Shown piece by piece: positions 39,101 through 47,806 of a stretch of DNA of 64,000 bases (position 1 is its first letter; each line of letters starts with the position of its first letter). Location: positions 43,167 through 107,166 of the forward strand of contig JANPNV010000071.1 of assembly GCA_031427625.1 (NCBI GenBank), written 5' to 3'. Source of the stretch: JADKIH01 sp031427625 (GTDB lineage: Bacteria; Bacteroidota; Bacteroidia; AKYH767-A; 2013-40CM-41-45). The notes beneath the pieces were generated by a model, which ran no database searches, was not told the origin of the DNA, and worked only from the letters and a program-made list of their open reading frames with translations. The position numbers and the translations under genes are program-made.

Positions 39101-40999
39101 ATCACATGCATAAGGAGCAGCTGCGCTTGATGGGCAGGAAGCTCCCTGATAAATTGCCATAGCGGCATTCGCCGTTGGATTAATCGCACTTTGATATGTA
39201 TTTATTTGCAACGACCCGGAAAATGAAACAGTAAACTTCAGCCAAACATCACCAGTTACGCCATCAATAAAAAAAGGTGGGTTATTAGCCGGTATACAAG
39301 TTGGAACACCGGCCATACCGACAGCAGTAGGAGTTGAACATTCCGTAGAAAAAGTTTGCGGAGTACAGCTGGTTGAATTAGTAATGGTTCCTAAATTCGA
39401 AGCCGTAGCACAAATGTCATAGGTATTTGATGTACCTACAGCAGTAACATTTATATCAAAAGGAATATTTGTATTTCCACTTACAGGATTGTTGTCAACC
39501 ACAATGTAATATGTTTGTCCGCCAATAAGTGAAACCGAATTAATAACTGTATTTCCTGTTGGTGCTTCTGCAGAGCCTAAACAATATACGCCTCCAGCAT
39601 TTGGACAACCGCTGTAATTATATACAGCCGGATTATTTCCAGTACTTGTAAGGGAAATTTTTATGCATTGATTAGCGGCAGGTGTATAGCTAAAAACATA
39701 ATCTTCCCCGTTCATATTTGCAGTATGGCAAATTGATGATGTACTGTCATAATCATTTACAAAACCTGCTGTCGTCAACCCTGTTCTTGAGAAAGGGACG
39801 CTGCAAATTAAAGTTGAGTTAGCACAGGTAGCTCCGGAGTTTCCCCCGATTTTTGCACATATCTGAAATTTCCCTGCTACATCTCCATTAGCCGTTACTC
39901 TAACCCATAAGGTTTCAGCAGCACAAGGACGCGTTAGTACAACCTCCCCGAATCCGGGATTTGCTATACTCGTTGTTGAACAACCTGCCACGGCACTTCC
40001 ACAAGCTGTATAAACTTCCACACTCGTACCGGTAACGCTTTGGCAACTGGCAGATGATGTTGTTACTGTAACATTGGTAACATTATTTGGTTTTACAAAA
40101 CTAAACCATACGTCTTTGACATCACTAGTAGAACAATTTCCCGGCAATCCGCTGGTAATTGCATTAACTGTAGAAGCCAAAGTGTTCGTACATGTTCCGG
40201 TGATTGTTCCAAGGCTAATAGCAGGAAAAGAGCCGGAACAATTATCAGAAGGATTATATGGAGTAAAGGTATATGAACAATTAAAAGGCCGGAAATTCGA
40301 AGCCCCGGGACTACCAATATTTGTATTTTCTGTTACGCTGTCAACATTGGCGACATTGCTGGCTGTGCAATTCACTGAATAAAAATCACCGGCACATATA
40401 CCGGCAATTCCAATCGAAGCAGTTGGATTTGTTGGTATATAGGTTGTATTATTCGCATAATAAAAAGTTGTAGTATTTAGATTGCCATCAAGCTTAACAT
40501 AAAACAAACTAGAAGTAGTTGCATTTAACCTATCCCATTTTACTGACCACCGCACCCAAAGTGTGTTGCTGGCAGCAGGAACTACCCAACTGATAATTGA
40601 AGTAGATAAATCATCCCATAATGGAGCGATAATAGGGTATCCGGTTGGATTTGTACTTAATGAATTTGCTGGTAGAGGAGTAACGGCTGCCGGTATCACA
40701 ACTGCTGCTGCAGGAAGTAATGCAAGCCATCCGTTGGTAGAAACAGCAACTTTACCATAATTCACTCCGGCAAAATTAAAGTTCCAAGTTAAGGCGACAG
40801 GAGAAATAAGATTTATAGATTCATTTGCAAGTGCAGCAGCCCGTATAATATTTGTCGAACCAGCCGGAAATACCGGAGGAGTTACTGCTGTAACAGAAAA
40901 TGTATGCGGTATTCCGACAGCCAATTGTGCTTCAGCAGTGATACTTGTTGCTAAAATAAGTAACAGTACCACTAATAATTTTGTAAATTTTTTAATCAT
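36146..40999 (-). CDS. Giant T9SS-exported surface protein (copy 2, paralogue)
   Basis: A 1617-aa protein of the same length and domain order as its neighbour: signal peptide (1-25), NIDO-like domain (VAVSTNGWLALLPAAA), PPC-type repeats, beta-helix-like part (GNFTNFGSLVCQAGSTIQFI), fibronectin-type region (CSWETASETNNDYFEVERSS) and T9SS type A sorting domain ending FFKN. The two share many long identical stretches (for example SIGIAG and the FTNTNG/LSLN block), so they arose by tandem duplication and have since drifted. An 88-nt gap separates them, and no terminator lies between them, so they may be one transcript. Function unknown. Confidence 0.85.
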   Translation of the reverse strand: MIKKFTKLLVVLLLILATSITAEAQLAVGIPHTFSVTAVTPPVFPAGSTNIIRAAALANESINLISPVALTWNFNFAGVNYGKVAVSTNGWLALLPAAAVVIPAAVTPLPANSLSTNPTGYPIIAPLWDDLSTSIISWVVPAASNTLWVRWSVKWDRLNATTSSLFYVKLDGNLNTTTFYYANNTTYIPTNPTASIGIAGICAGDFYSVNCTASNVANVDSVTENTNIGSPGASNFRPFNCSYTFTPYNPSDNCSGSFPAISLGTITGTCTNTLASTVNAITSGLPGNCSTSDVKDVWFSFVKPNNVTNVTVTTSSASCQSVTGTSVEVYTACGSAVAGCSTTSIANPGFGEVVLTRPCAAETLWVRVTANGDVAGKFQICAKIGGNSGATCANSTLICSVPFSRTGLTTAGFVNDYDSTSSICHTANMNGEDYVFSYTPAANQCIKISLTSTGNNPAVYNYSGCPNAGGVYCLGSAEAPTGNTVINSVSLIGGQTYYIVVDNNPVSGNTNIPFDINVTAVGTSNTYDICATASNLGTITNSTSCTPQTFSTECSTPTAVGMAGVPTCIPANNPPFFIDGVTGDVWLKFTVSFSGSLQINTYQSAINPTANAAMAIYQGASCPSSAAAPYACDYNSGPNGMPSLSIPVVNGNTYYIRVWSENPENQGNFDICFQSACSPPNDLPCASVLVPLGGTATGFNTCASSTSEPLNAAQCVAGGTINTVWYKAVVPASGSVRVRTHPLTLTDTQIQGYTFAAGCSNSATSNVSRGCNADGVPCSGGFSDFSEQLFSGMTPGDTIFVAVDGVNSLTGSFEISFIDGSTTVFPPVYQQDCAGAQVICSSSDIVVADPGFRNNGNICDLPSNFSCWGIGERNSVWYQFTADPALSGGTATVSFDILTPASVDIDFLLWDVTGNSNACTQIQSLSLPSAGCNFAAQAAATGLSPGGTGYYSPSVVFTGAPRTYLLLLNVYNLSVNAGFTLHWSTTSISSTPSNAIWSGATDNLFTTATNWGNCGTTPSCAIDATINSTSNGRQPNVTIGAAKSVRNIVINAGATLTIQAGATLNVCGNFTNFGSLVCQAGSTIQFIGGGLQTITGALTGTNSFANLVINKPSGSVQLLSNIDVAENFSTANITSIFNINGKYMKVAGDFTNFSGTTTFTGIGGSTVEFDGNANKNFTNTNGSLSLNNVRMNKTAGKLYLTGVNSKMNIDSLLTLTAGIIVTRSLASLEVNVKYYLPATIVGHNATSFIDGFLRRKISNPAGPFSPIIPASYDFPVGDSVTPGPGGYENANITFTTSTLVSDLLAIFNPWPAGAPNPGPVASECFIATYSNRPIFNHGYWTFKRSYASFGGNYNISLYNTGFTNNTGMGWTVAKTDTLPATNISLSSSWRLIGTCVTTSTAGNTQRINMNSPARDSTSFNHNYTTVQSDMPLPIELLYFTAEPKGENVVCSWETASETNNDYFEVERSSDGEKYSYIGRVNGFGNGTSTTKRQYSLIDRGLCDDLRYYRLKQVDIDGLVSYSDPVAVNCRKTSGIELYPNPANTYIVYKFYNDDNKDLQASITDITGRLIRMEIIKTQKGFNIINSGIEELSSGVYFLRISDASIGATLHQTQFFKN

Positions 41000-41247
41000 C
41001 GGTCAATTAGGTTATTTGAAGGGGGAGAGGATAATCGCATTTTGGCAAATCTTACCAAAAATGATAAAAAAAACACATAAAAGCAATTTTTAATTCATAA
41101 ACTTCATATATAAATTGTGAATCGCCCCTTCTGTGAAGTGAATCGCCAAATTTTGTAGACGAAGAATTTTGAAGTATTTATTTATCCAAAAGTCTGCATA
41201 AAAATTTTATCATTGCAGGATATTAAATTAACGTATTCGCTCAACTT

Positions 41248-42258
41248 ATGACAAAAAAAATTACCTCTCTAAGCATTATTATTTTTATTACAGCAACAGT
41301 GAATTTAGTTGCGCAGACAGTTTTGCAAACCAATAATCTTCCCGTTGTAGGAGACCTTTGGTCCAACAAACAAATTACCGATACTTCTATTCAACCCGGT
41401 CCTGCCGGAATGAATCAGTCATGGAATTTTTCTAATTACATTGTAAATCCAACAGTTATCAGTGAAGTGTATTCAGCTCCATCAGGAACAGGTAATGATG
41501 CTTTGTACCCAACTTCTAATCTCAAGGTAAGTTCATTTTTCGGAGGGTTCGATTATTATATTAAGTCAGCCAATGAGCTTCAGTATTTGGGTTCTAAAAG
41601 CAATTCAAATGAAATAGTCATTTCCAATATTCAGAAATTAATGACAGTTCCATTCAGCTATGGCGACACAATTGCCAATCAGCCTGTAACCGGTACTGGG
41701 CTTTCGAATTATCCATTGTCAGGAACGATTTCAGTAAAAGCAGATGGTACCGGTGATCTTATCCTTTTTACTGGTGCTTTTTCTAACACATTAAGGGTAA
41801 CAACTGATATCAACATAGTTCAGGGTGCAGGAACAGGACTCGACACCTATTTTCGTATCCAGCGCTTTACATGGTATTCCAGTTTTTACAGGGCGCCAAT
41901 ATTCCAGATTTCAATATTGGATGTTGACGGTGCTCTTGGAACGTATCACCAGAAATATACGACTGTAAGTACACTGACAACAGACGTTCAGGAAACAAAT
42001 TTGAAAAACTTAAGCTTCAGCATTGTTCCTAATCCTTCTCATGGCAAAACAACAGTTTCATTTTTGCAACGTCGGGCTTCAGAAATAAGTTTTAAAGTAT
42101 ACGATCTTACCGGACGTCAGTGGAAAGAAGAAGTCGCTTTTAAAGATGCCGGTCAGCAGTCCGTTAAACTTGATCTGTCACTGTTGCCAAAAGGAGTTTA
42201 TATTTTATCAATAAACGATGGAATTCAAAATCGCCAGCAGCGACTGGTGATTGACTGA
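41248..42258 (+). CDS. T9SS-sorted secreted protein of unknown function
   Basis: A 336-aa protein: signal peptide (1-22), a middle domain of about 230 residues that I cannot assign, then a T9SS type A sorting domain (from about 255) beginning FSIVPNPSHGKTTVSF and ending with a KGVYILSI motif. The conserved P-N-P and the beta-strand pattern of the tail are standard. It is divergent from the giant paralogues and converges on pyrG. The middle part has tyrosine- and glycine-rich beta strands, typical of secreted proteins of unknown role in this phylum. Confidence 0.8.
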   Translation: MTKKITSLSIIIFITATVNLVAQTVLQTNNLPVVGDLWSNKQITDTSIQPGPAGMNQSWNFSNYIVNPTVISEVYSAPSGTGNDALYPTSNLKVSSFFGGFDYYIKSANELQYLGSKSNSNEIVISNIQKLMTVPFSYGDTIANQPVTGTGLSNYPLSGTISVKADGTGDLILFTGAFSNTLRVTTDINIVQGAGTGLDTYFRIQRFTWYSSFYRAPIFQISILDVDGALGTYHQKYTTVSTLTTDVQETNLKNLSFSIVPNPSHGKTTVSFLQRRASEISFKVYDLTGRQWKEEVAFKDAGQQSVKLDLSLLPKGVYILSINDGIQNRQQRLVID

Positions 42259-42266
42259 TCAATTTA

Positions 42267-43919
42267 TCAGATACTTATCGATGACATTCCACCCGTAGTT
42301 GATTGCGCAGGATGTTTTGAATAATCAATCGCAGCTCTTACGAATTTTACAAAAAGAGGATGCGGGTTTTCCACAGTACTTTTATATTCAGGATGAAATT
42401 GAACACCTATAAACCATGGGTGGTTTTTCAATTCAATAATCTCAACTAGATTATTATCCGGATTTATTCCTGATGCAATCATTCCTGCATCTTCATAGGC
42501 CTTCAAATATTTATTATTAAATTCAAACCGGTGTCTGTGCCTTTCTGAAATTTTCTGCTTGCCATAAATTGAAGAAATTTTTGTTCCCTTTTGAAGTGTA
42601 CAGGGATATTCTCCAAGTCGCATCGTACCACCTTTCAGAGTAACGTTTTTCTGTTCATTCATAATATCGATGACAGGATATTTTGTCGTCGGTTCCATTT
42701 CCGTTGAATGAGCATTTTTCAATCCTAAAACATTTCTTGCAAACTCTATCGCTGCACATTGCATGCCCAGACAGATTCCTAAAAATGGAATATTATTTTC
42801 TCTTGCATATTGGATTGCAGTAATTTTTCCTTCAATGCCTCTGTCACCAAATCCCGGCGCCACAAGTATTCCATGCACTCCGTTAAATTTTGAGGCAACA
42901 TTCCCGGCATCTATTTTTCCGGAATGAATCCATTCAATCTTTACCTTGCTTTCGTTCGCTACACCTGCATGAATGAAAGATTCAACGATCGATTTATATG
43001 CATCCTTTAACTCAATATATTTTCCAACAAGTGCAATTCTGACTTCACTGATCGGATTCTTTAATTTCCCTAAAAAGTCTTTCCAATTCGCTAGCTCAGG
43101 CTCATGTTGTAAAGCAAGTTTTAATTTTGTGAGTACTACTTTATCGAGTTGTTCCTTATACATCAATATCGGAACATCGTATATCGTTTCCACATCAATC
43201 GATTCGATAACGGCATTTACATTGACGTTGCAGAAAAGTGCAATTTTCCTTCTGATCTCTGCTGATAGCGACCTTTCGGTACGGCACACTAAAATATCAG
43301 GCTGAACGCCAAGTTCCAGCAATGCTTTTACTGAGTGTTGTGTAGGTTTCGTTTTTAATTCTCCTGCAGCGGCAAGATAGGGCACAAGTGTTAGATGGAT
43401 GACCATTGCCGCACTGCCTAATTCCCATTTTAACTGTCTGACAGATTCTATATAGGGTAGGGATTCTATATCACCAACTGTTCCCCCAATTTCCGTTATA
43501 ACAATGTCGAAATTACCTGTTTCACCTAAAAGTTGAATACGTCTTTTAATTTCATCTGTTATATGCGGAATGATCTGAACTGTTTTACCTAAAAACGCTC
43601 CTTCTCTTTCCTTATTAATAACGGTCTGGTATATCCTTCCTGTTGTAACATTGTTTGCCTGACTTGTCGGAACATTCAGAAAACGCTCGTAATGCCCTAA
43701 ATCAAGATCCGTTTCAGCACCGTCGTTTGTGACAAAACATTCACCGTGTTCGTACGGATTCAATGTGCCAGGATCAACATTTATATAGGGGTCAAGCTTT
43801 TGAATGGTAACAGAATAACCACGAGCCTGTAATAATTTTGCCAGAGAAGCTGATATGATCCCCTTGCCAAGCGAAGATGTAACACCTCCGGTAACGAATA
43901 TGTATTTTGCTGAGCCCAC
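42267..43919 (-). CDS. pyrG: CTP synthase
   Basis: A 550-aa two-domain enzyme. The N-terminal synthetase part starts KYIFVTGGVTSSLGKGI (P-loop-like) and has ITEIGGTVGDIESLPYIES; the C-terminal glutaminase part has the catalytic cysteine in LGICLGMQ and the His-Glu pair in GVQFHPEYKS. It makes CTP from UTP using glutamine. It has its own -7 box at 43995-44002 and is followed convergently by the T9SS gene only 8 nt away. Confidence 0.97.
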   Translation of the reverse strand: MGSAKYIFVTGGVTSSLGKGIISASLAKLLQARGYSVTIQKLDPYINVDPGTLNPYEHGECFVTNDGAETDLDLGHYERFLNVPTSQANNVTTGRIYQTVINKEREGAFLGKTVQIIPHITDEIKRRIQLLGETGNFDIVITEIGGTVGDIESLPYIESVRQLKWELGSAAMVIHLTLVPYLAAAGELKTKPTQHSVKALLELGVQPDILVCRTERSLSAEIRRKIALFCNVNVNAVIESIDVETIYDVPILMYKEQLDKVVLTKLKLALQHEPELANWKDFLGKLKNPISEVRIALVGKYIELKDAYKSIVESFIHAGVANESKVKIEWIHSGKIDAGNVASKFNGVHGILVAPGFGDRGIEGKITAIQYARENNIPFLGICLGMQCAAIEFARNVLGLKNAHSTEMEPTTKYPVIDIMNEQKNVTLKGGTMRLGEYPCTLQKGTKISSIYGKQKISERHRHRFEFNNKYLKAYEDAGMIASGINPDNNLVEIIELKNHPWFIGVQFHPEYKSTVENPHPLFVKFVRAAIDYSKHPAQSTTGGMSSISI

Positions 43920-43994
43920 CGCGTTGAGATTTTAGAAAGTATAATTGAAAAATGCCGGGAAACCTTTAAAAAAAGATTTCATCAACACGGGGTA

Positions 43995-44002
43995 CAAATG
44001 TA
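43995..44002 (-). promoter_or_regulatory. Promoter -7 box before pyrG
   Basis: Minus strand TACATTTG, 76 nt before the ATG at 43919. Perfect -7 match; a TTG exists upstream but at 12 nt, too close. The long leader could hold a pyrimidine-sensing element, which I cannot show. Confidence 0.45.
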
Positions 44003-44064
44003 AACTATCGAAGCCAAGAAAAAAATTTCATCAGCTAAATAATTAATTGCATTCTTGCACCTTC

Positions 44065-45003
44065 ATGCGAGCACTGTTTTTATCAATTATTCTTTGTTAT
44101 AGCCTCTTAACTTTCGGAAAAGAGCCTTCTGATACATCATCTCAGGATTTTCAATCGTTTAAACAAAAATTCAAAAGGGATTCTGTCCTCAGCTTCCATT
44201 CACCCAAAGGATATTTCCCTTCTCTGATTCATAATATCGGACAGCAGGCTACTTTTCCTCTACGCATGGGGGGCAGACAGTTTGTCGTTTTAGGAAGTAC
44301 GACAATTATCTCAGCAGCATTAATAAAGTATGATGAACAGATTGATAAACAATTCAGGCCTGTAAAAGAAAAAAATCTTCTCATCAATAATGTAAGTCCA
44401 GAATTTACAGAACTCGGCGATTATTATGGTTATATGTTACTTGCAGGATTTGGAACCTACAGCATTGCATTTAATAATTACAAGGGCTTTCGAACTTCAC
44501 TGCTGGCTTCTCAGGCTGCGATCACTGCGGGGTTATGGATAAGGGTTGGTAAAGTGCTTACCGGTAGAATGAGGCCAGGGAATACTTACGATGATCCTGA
44601 ATTTAAATCGGATCATTGGTTTGGTCCGTTTAGTCAATTCAGTAAAAAATACAATTTACACAGAGGAGCAGGAGCATTTGATGCATTCCCATCAGGACAT
44701 ACTGGATCCATTTTCGCTATGGCCACAGTTATTGCAAAGCAATACAAAGAGTATAAAGCTGTTCCCGTAATAATGTATTCGATCGCCGGATTTGTCGGAG
44801 TAAGCCGAATGGTTGAACATCATCATTGGGCTTCTGATGTATTTCTCGGTGGAGTCATCGGATATTTCTGCGGGAAACAAGTTGTAGACAACGAAAATAA
44901 ATTGTTTCCAAATAATAAATCCGCTGATAAAAAATTCAGATCATATATCTTCCCCGCCTCACAGGATGGCATCAACGGATTAGGATGGGCGATGATTTTC
45001 TGA
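44065..45003 (+). CDS. PAP2-superfamily phosphatase
   Basis: A 312-aa membrane-associated PAP2 protein. The three catalytic motifs are present: KVLTGRMRPG, PSGHTGS and SRMVEHHHWASDVFLGG. A signal-peptide-like start (MRALFLSIILCYSLLTFG) follows the ATG at 44065; a TTG at 44047 would add six residues and is less likely. Family members remove phosphate from lipid or undecaprenyl pyrophosphate, or act as acid phosphatases in the periplasm. The substrate is open. It converges on the TonB receptor gene, with stop codons 5 nt apart inside a small palindrome (44998-45013). Confidence 0.85.
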   Translation: MRALFLSIILCYSLLTFGKEPSDTSSQDFQSFKQKFKRDSVLSFHSPKGYFPSLIHNIGQQATFPLRMGGRQFVVLGSTTIISAALIKYDEQIDKQFRPVKEKNLLINNVSPEFTELGDYYGYMLLAGFGTYSIAFNNYKGFRTSLLASQAAITAGLWIRVGKVLTGRMRPGNTYDDPEFKSDHWFGPFSQFSKKYNLHRGAGAFDAFPSGHTGSIFAMATVIAKQYKEYKAVPVIMYSIAGFVGVSRMVEHHHWASDVFLGGVIGYFCGKQVVDNENKLFPNNKSADKKFRSYIFPASQDGINGLGWAMIF

Positions 45004-45013
45004 TAAATCAGAA
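44998..45013. terminator. Palindrome holding both convergent stop codons
   Basis: TTCTGA and TCAGAA (6 bp, loop TAAA) form a perfect palindrome that contains the PAP2 stop (TGA, 45001-45003) and the TonB-receptor stop. A weak two-way terminator is possible, but there is no T-run on either side, so this is a low-confidence call. Confidence 0.3.
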
Positions 45014-47305
45014 CGTTAAGCTTATGCCAAGACTTGGAATAATAGGTAACTGATAAATCTTCTCATCGGTAATACGGTTTCTGTAAAAAATATTTTTCCT
45101 GTCGTAAACATTCGTTGCACCGGCTGTGATCTCAAGAACACTGTATTTCCCAAAATGAAATGTTCGCTGTATTGAAATATCAAGACGGTGAAAATAGGAG
45201 AGACGACCCTTATTCAAATCGCCATAATAAATTCCAAGTTGTCCGTTCTGATTTTGGATGTTGCTGCCAATACCATCTGGTAATTGAGTTGTCTCATAAA
45301 AACCCTGTGTTTGAGTAAATGGAAACGGTGATCCGAAATTCCATCTGACATTCGACTGCCATGCATCTTTCTTTCCGAATTTATAAGAAGCCACAACATT
45401 TACATTGTGACGCCGGTCGAAACTCGGCTGATATTCCCTGACGCCGTCATTTCTTGTTACATAACCAAGAGAGTAAACGAACCACAGATAAAGTTTTCTA
45501 TTATCATATTTCAAAGTCGCGTCAACACCTTTCGCGATACCACTTTCAATAACATAATCTTTTTTCAACTCATCAGGTTTGTCATTATGCGATGCATCGT
45601 CTTCAAATAATTTATCCCTGTTTATGTTTTCGAGTTGTGTAAAGTCTTTAATGTATCCTTCAACATTAAAAACAAGATGAAAAGGAAGGTCAATTTCAAA
45701 ACCTGCAATTAAGTGTCGCGCTTTTTGCAGCCGTGATGTCACGTCTTTCCCTTGAAATTTATCAGGAAGATCGTCACTGCCCGATAAGAAACCATAAAAG
45801 AGATTTACCACATCTCTGTCTGATGTCGTCGAAAGTAAATTCTGACTGTATAATCCTGCAGCACTCTTGAAACGTAATTTATCCGTTATGTTATATTTTA
45901 AACCGATACGTGGCTCAGGCGAAAATTCAGAAAGTGAAGAGTAATAATTAAGTCTGATGCCCGGCTCCAGAATAATTTTATCCCATACTTTCTTGTACTT
46001 AAAATAGGCTGCAATTTCTGTTGTGTTCTCAAGCTGACTGACTGTTGAGCCGATAATATTTGAATACTGAAATTCTGTCCGGAATCCAAGTGCTTCTACA
46101 CCGTATCTGAACTCATCTTTACCCAGAAAATAACTGAATGCAAGTCCTGCGTTGAAGCCATTGATGAGACTGGAACGTTCCCTTTTATCGCTTTCAAGCA
46201 GATTAATTTTATAACCTGAATAGGCAAAGTTTCCATCAATCAACACTGCTGATCCGCTCGGAACGAGAACGAAGTTACTTCCAAATCCCGTCGATTTCCA
46301 TCCAAGGTCTGCGATGTGAAGATATTTTACGTCGTCTTTGAAATGAAAACCAAACAGGTTCCATTTACTTCCGCTCGAACTATTGAAGGAAATTTTTCCA
46401 TATAAGTCAGTAAAAGAATAGGGGAGACCCAGCGAGTCTGCATACTTATAAAAAGTTTTTGAACTTTTATCGAGGTATGATGACTTTCCGGTAACCAGAT
46501 AAGATGAGCTTCCTTCTTCTCCTTCTGTTTCTTTCTTCATCGGTCCTTCGAGTAGTATTTTGGATGCAAACGTATTTCCCGAAACCTTTCCTGAAAATCT
46601 TTTCTTGTTTCCATCACGGGTAGTAATATCCATAATGGATGAAATTCTGTCGCCGTATTCTACATTGAATCCACCCGTATATACATCAGCGCCACGAATT
46701 ATATCTGCATCAAAAACGGAATAAAGACCGATGCTGTGGAATGGGTTATAGATAATCATTCCATCAAGAAGAAGTTTGTTCTGAATAGGCGTTCCTCCTC
46801 TGATATAAAGTTGTCCGCCCTGATCACCGGAAGAAATAACTCCGGGAATTACCTGAAGGTATTGTGCGAAATCAGGATCACCACCAACGGATGGAACTTG
46901 TTTGATTTCTTTGGGTGTTACTTTGTTTACAGAAATACGTACATCTGTTCTCTTCGATTGATCTTCGGCGGAAACCTGAATTTCCTTAATCTGTATCGAT
47001 GATTGAATCAGATAGATTTTTTTTGTGATTAAGTCACCACCTTTAATTACGATAGACTGAAAAATAGTATCATAACCGATAGACGTAACAGTAAGTGTGT
47101 AAGTTCCCTCAGGAATTCTGGAAATAGAAAAGAATCCGTCGAGGTTTGTTTGAGCGCCATAAGTAGTTCCCTTCAGATATACACTCGTATAAATGGAGGG
47201 CTCGGAAGTCGCCTGGTCGTAGATAAAACCACGCACTTCACCGGTTTGTGCCATACTTAATACTGGCAGCGAAAGAAAAAGCAGAATAAAGAGTTTGAGT
47301 TTCAT
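45008..47305 (-). CDS. TonB-dependent outer-membrane receptor with carboxypeptidase-like N-domain
   Basis: A 765-aa receptor: signal peptide (1-19), a carboxypeptidase regulatory-like beta domain (about 22-100; GEVRGFIYDQATSEPSIYTS), a plug domain (about 115-225; GDQGGQLYIRGGTPIQNKLL and NPFHSIGLYSVFDAD), and a beta-barrel ending with an aromatic residue (LGISLTF). The layout is a SusC-like/TonB receptor without a SusD partner next door. It imports something large or scarce with TonB energy; no substrate clue is adjacent. A promoter is at 47316-47345. Confidence 0.9.
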   Translation of the reverse strand: MKLKLFILLFLSLPVLSMAQTGEVRGFIYDQATSEPSIYTSVYLKGTTYGAQTNLDGFFSISRIPEGTYTLTVTSIGYDTIFQSIVIKGGDLITKKIYLIQSSIQIKEIQVSAEDQSKRTDVRISVNKVTPKEIKQVPSVGGDPDFAQYLQVIPGVISSGDQGGQLYIRGGTPIQNKLLLDGMIIYNPFHSIGLYSVFDADIIRGADVYTGGFNVEYGDRISSIMDITTRDGNKKRFSGKVSGNTFASKILLEGPMKKETEGEEGSSSYLVTGKSSYLDKSSKTFYKYADSLGLPYSFTDLYGKISFNSSSGSKWNLFGFHFKDDVKYLHIADLGWKSTGFGSNFVLVPSGSAVLIDGNFAYSGYKINLLESDKRERSSLINGFNAGLAFSYFLGKDEFRYGVEALGFRTEFQYSNIIGSTVSQLENTTEIAAYFKYKKVWDKIILEPGIRLNYYSSLSEFSPEPRIGLKYNITDKLRFKSAAGLYSQNLLSTTSDRDVVNLFYGFLSGSDDLPDKFQGKDVTSRLQKARHLIAGFEIDLPFHLVFNVEGYIKDFTQLENINRDKLFEDDASHNDKPDELKKDYVIESGIAKGVDATLKYDNRKLYLWFVYSLGYVTRNDGVREYQPSFDRRHNVNVVASYKFGKKDAWQSNVRWNFGSPFPFTQTQGFYETTQLPDGIGSNIQNQNGQLGIYYGDLNKGRLSYFHRLDISIQRTFHFGKYSVLEITAGATNVYDRKNIFYRNRITDEKIYQLPIIPSLGISLTF

Positions 47306-47315
47306 AAAGGGTCGG

Positions 47316-47345
47316 CAAATGTAACAGTTAGATGCTATCTGTCAA
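47316..47345 (-). promoter_or_regulatory. Bacteroidota promoter for the TonB receptor gene
   Basis: Minus strand TTG, 19 nt, TACATTTG, ending 11 nt before the ATG at 47305. This gives a nearly leaderless transcript. Confidence 0.6.
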
Positions 47346-47395
47346 GGACATTTTTTTGATTTAACATTGTTTGTGATGCAAATAAAAGTTCAGAA

Positions 47396-47803
47396 TTATT
47401 CTGACCCCAATGAGATTATTTTTTCAAATTCTTCTTTTGAGACCGGGGAAACGGATAGGCGGCTTATTTTTACTAAAACCATATGCTTTAATAAAGTATC
47501 GGCCTTTATTTCCTTAAGTGTTACAATACGTTTGAGTGGTTTTTCTGCTTTCAACTCAACACTAACCCAGCCGACTTCCTCCGACGTTGGGTCGTCATAA
47601 TATTCCTTCGTCACTTTTGCAGTTCCCAACACAGCAGATTCTCCGCCACTATGATAAACAAGAATATTGTCGCCTTTTTTCATCGCCTTAAGATGAATTC
47701 TCGCTGCATAATTTCTTATCCCATCCCAGCTGGTAACTTTTTCTTTCCTGAAATCTTCCCATGAATATGTTTCGGGATCAGATTTAACGAGCCAGTAATT
47801 CAT
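47396..47803 (-). CDS. EVE-domain protein
   Basis: A 135-aa protein that is one EVE domain of the PUA-like fold from end to end: it starts MNYWLVKSDPETYSWEDF and continues TSWDGIRNYAARIHLKAMKKGD, with the second signature EVGWVSVELKAEKPLK. The PUA-like fold binds modified bases (m6A, 5-methylcytosine and similar) in DNA or RNA in several family members; the ligand here is not known. It is the last gene of amn-holA-EVE, starting 3 nt after the holA stop. Alone it has no nuclease. Confidence 0.92.
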   Translation of the reverse strand: MNYWLVKSDPETYSWEDFRKEKVTSWDGIRNYAARIHLKAMKKGDNILVYHSGGESAVLGTAKVTKEYYDDPTSEEVGWVSVELKAEKPLKRIVTLKEIKADTLLKHMVLVKISRLSVSPVSKEEFEKIISLGSE

Positions 47804-47806
47804 TTG

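Noticed and set aside
47390..47404. TCAGAA/TTCTGA inverted repeat over the EVE gene stop
   Set aside because: Six pairs with a 3-nt loop and no T-run; it resembles the palindrome at 44998 but is probably chance.
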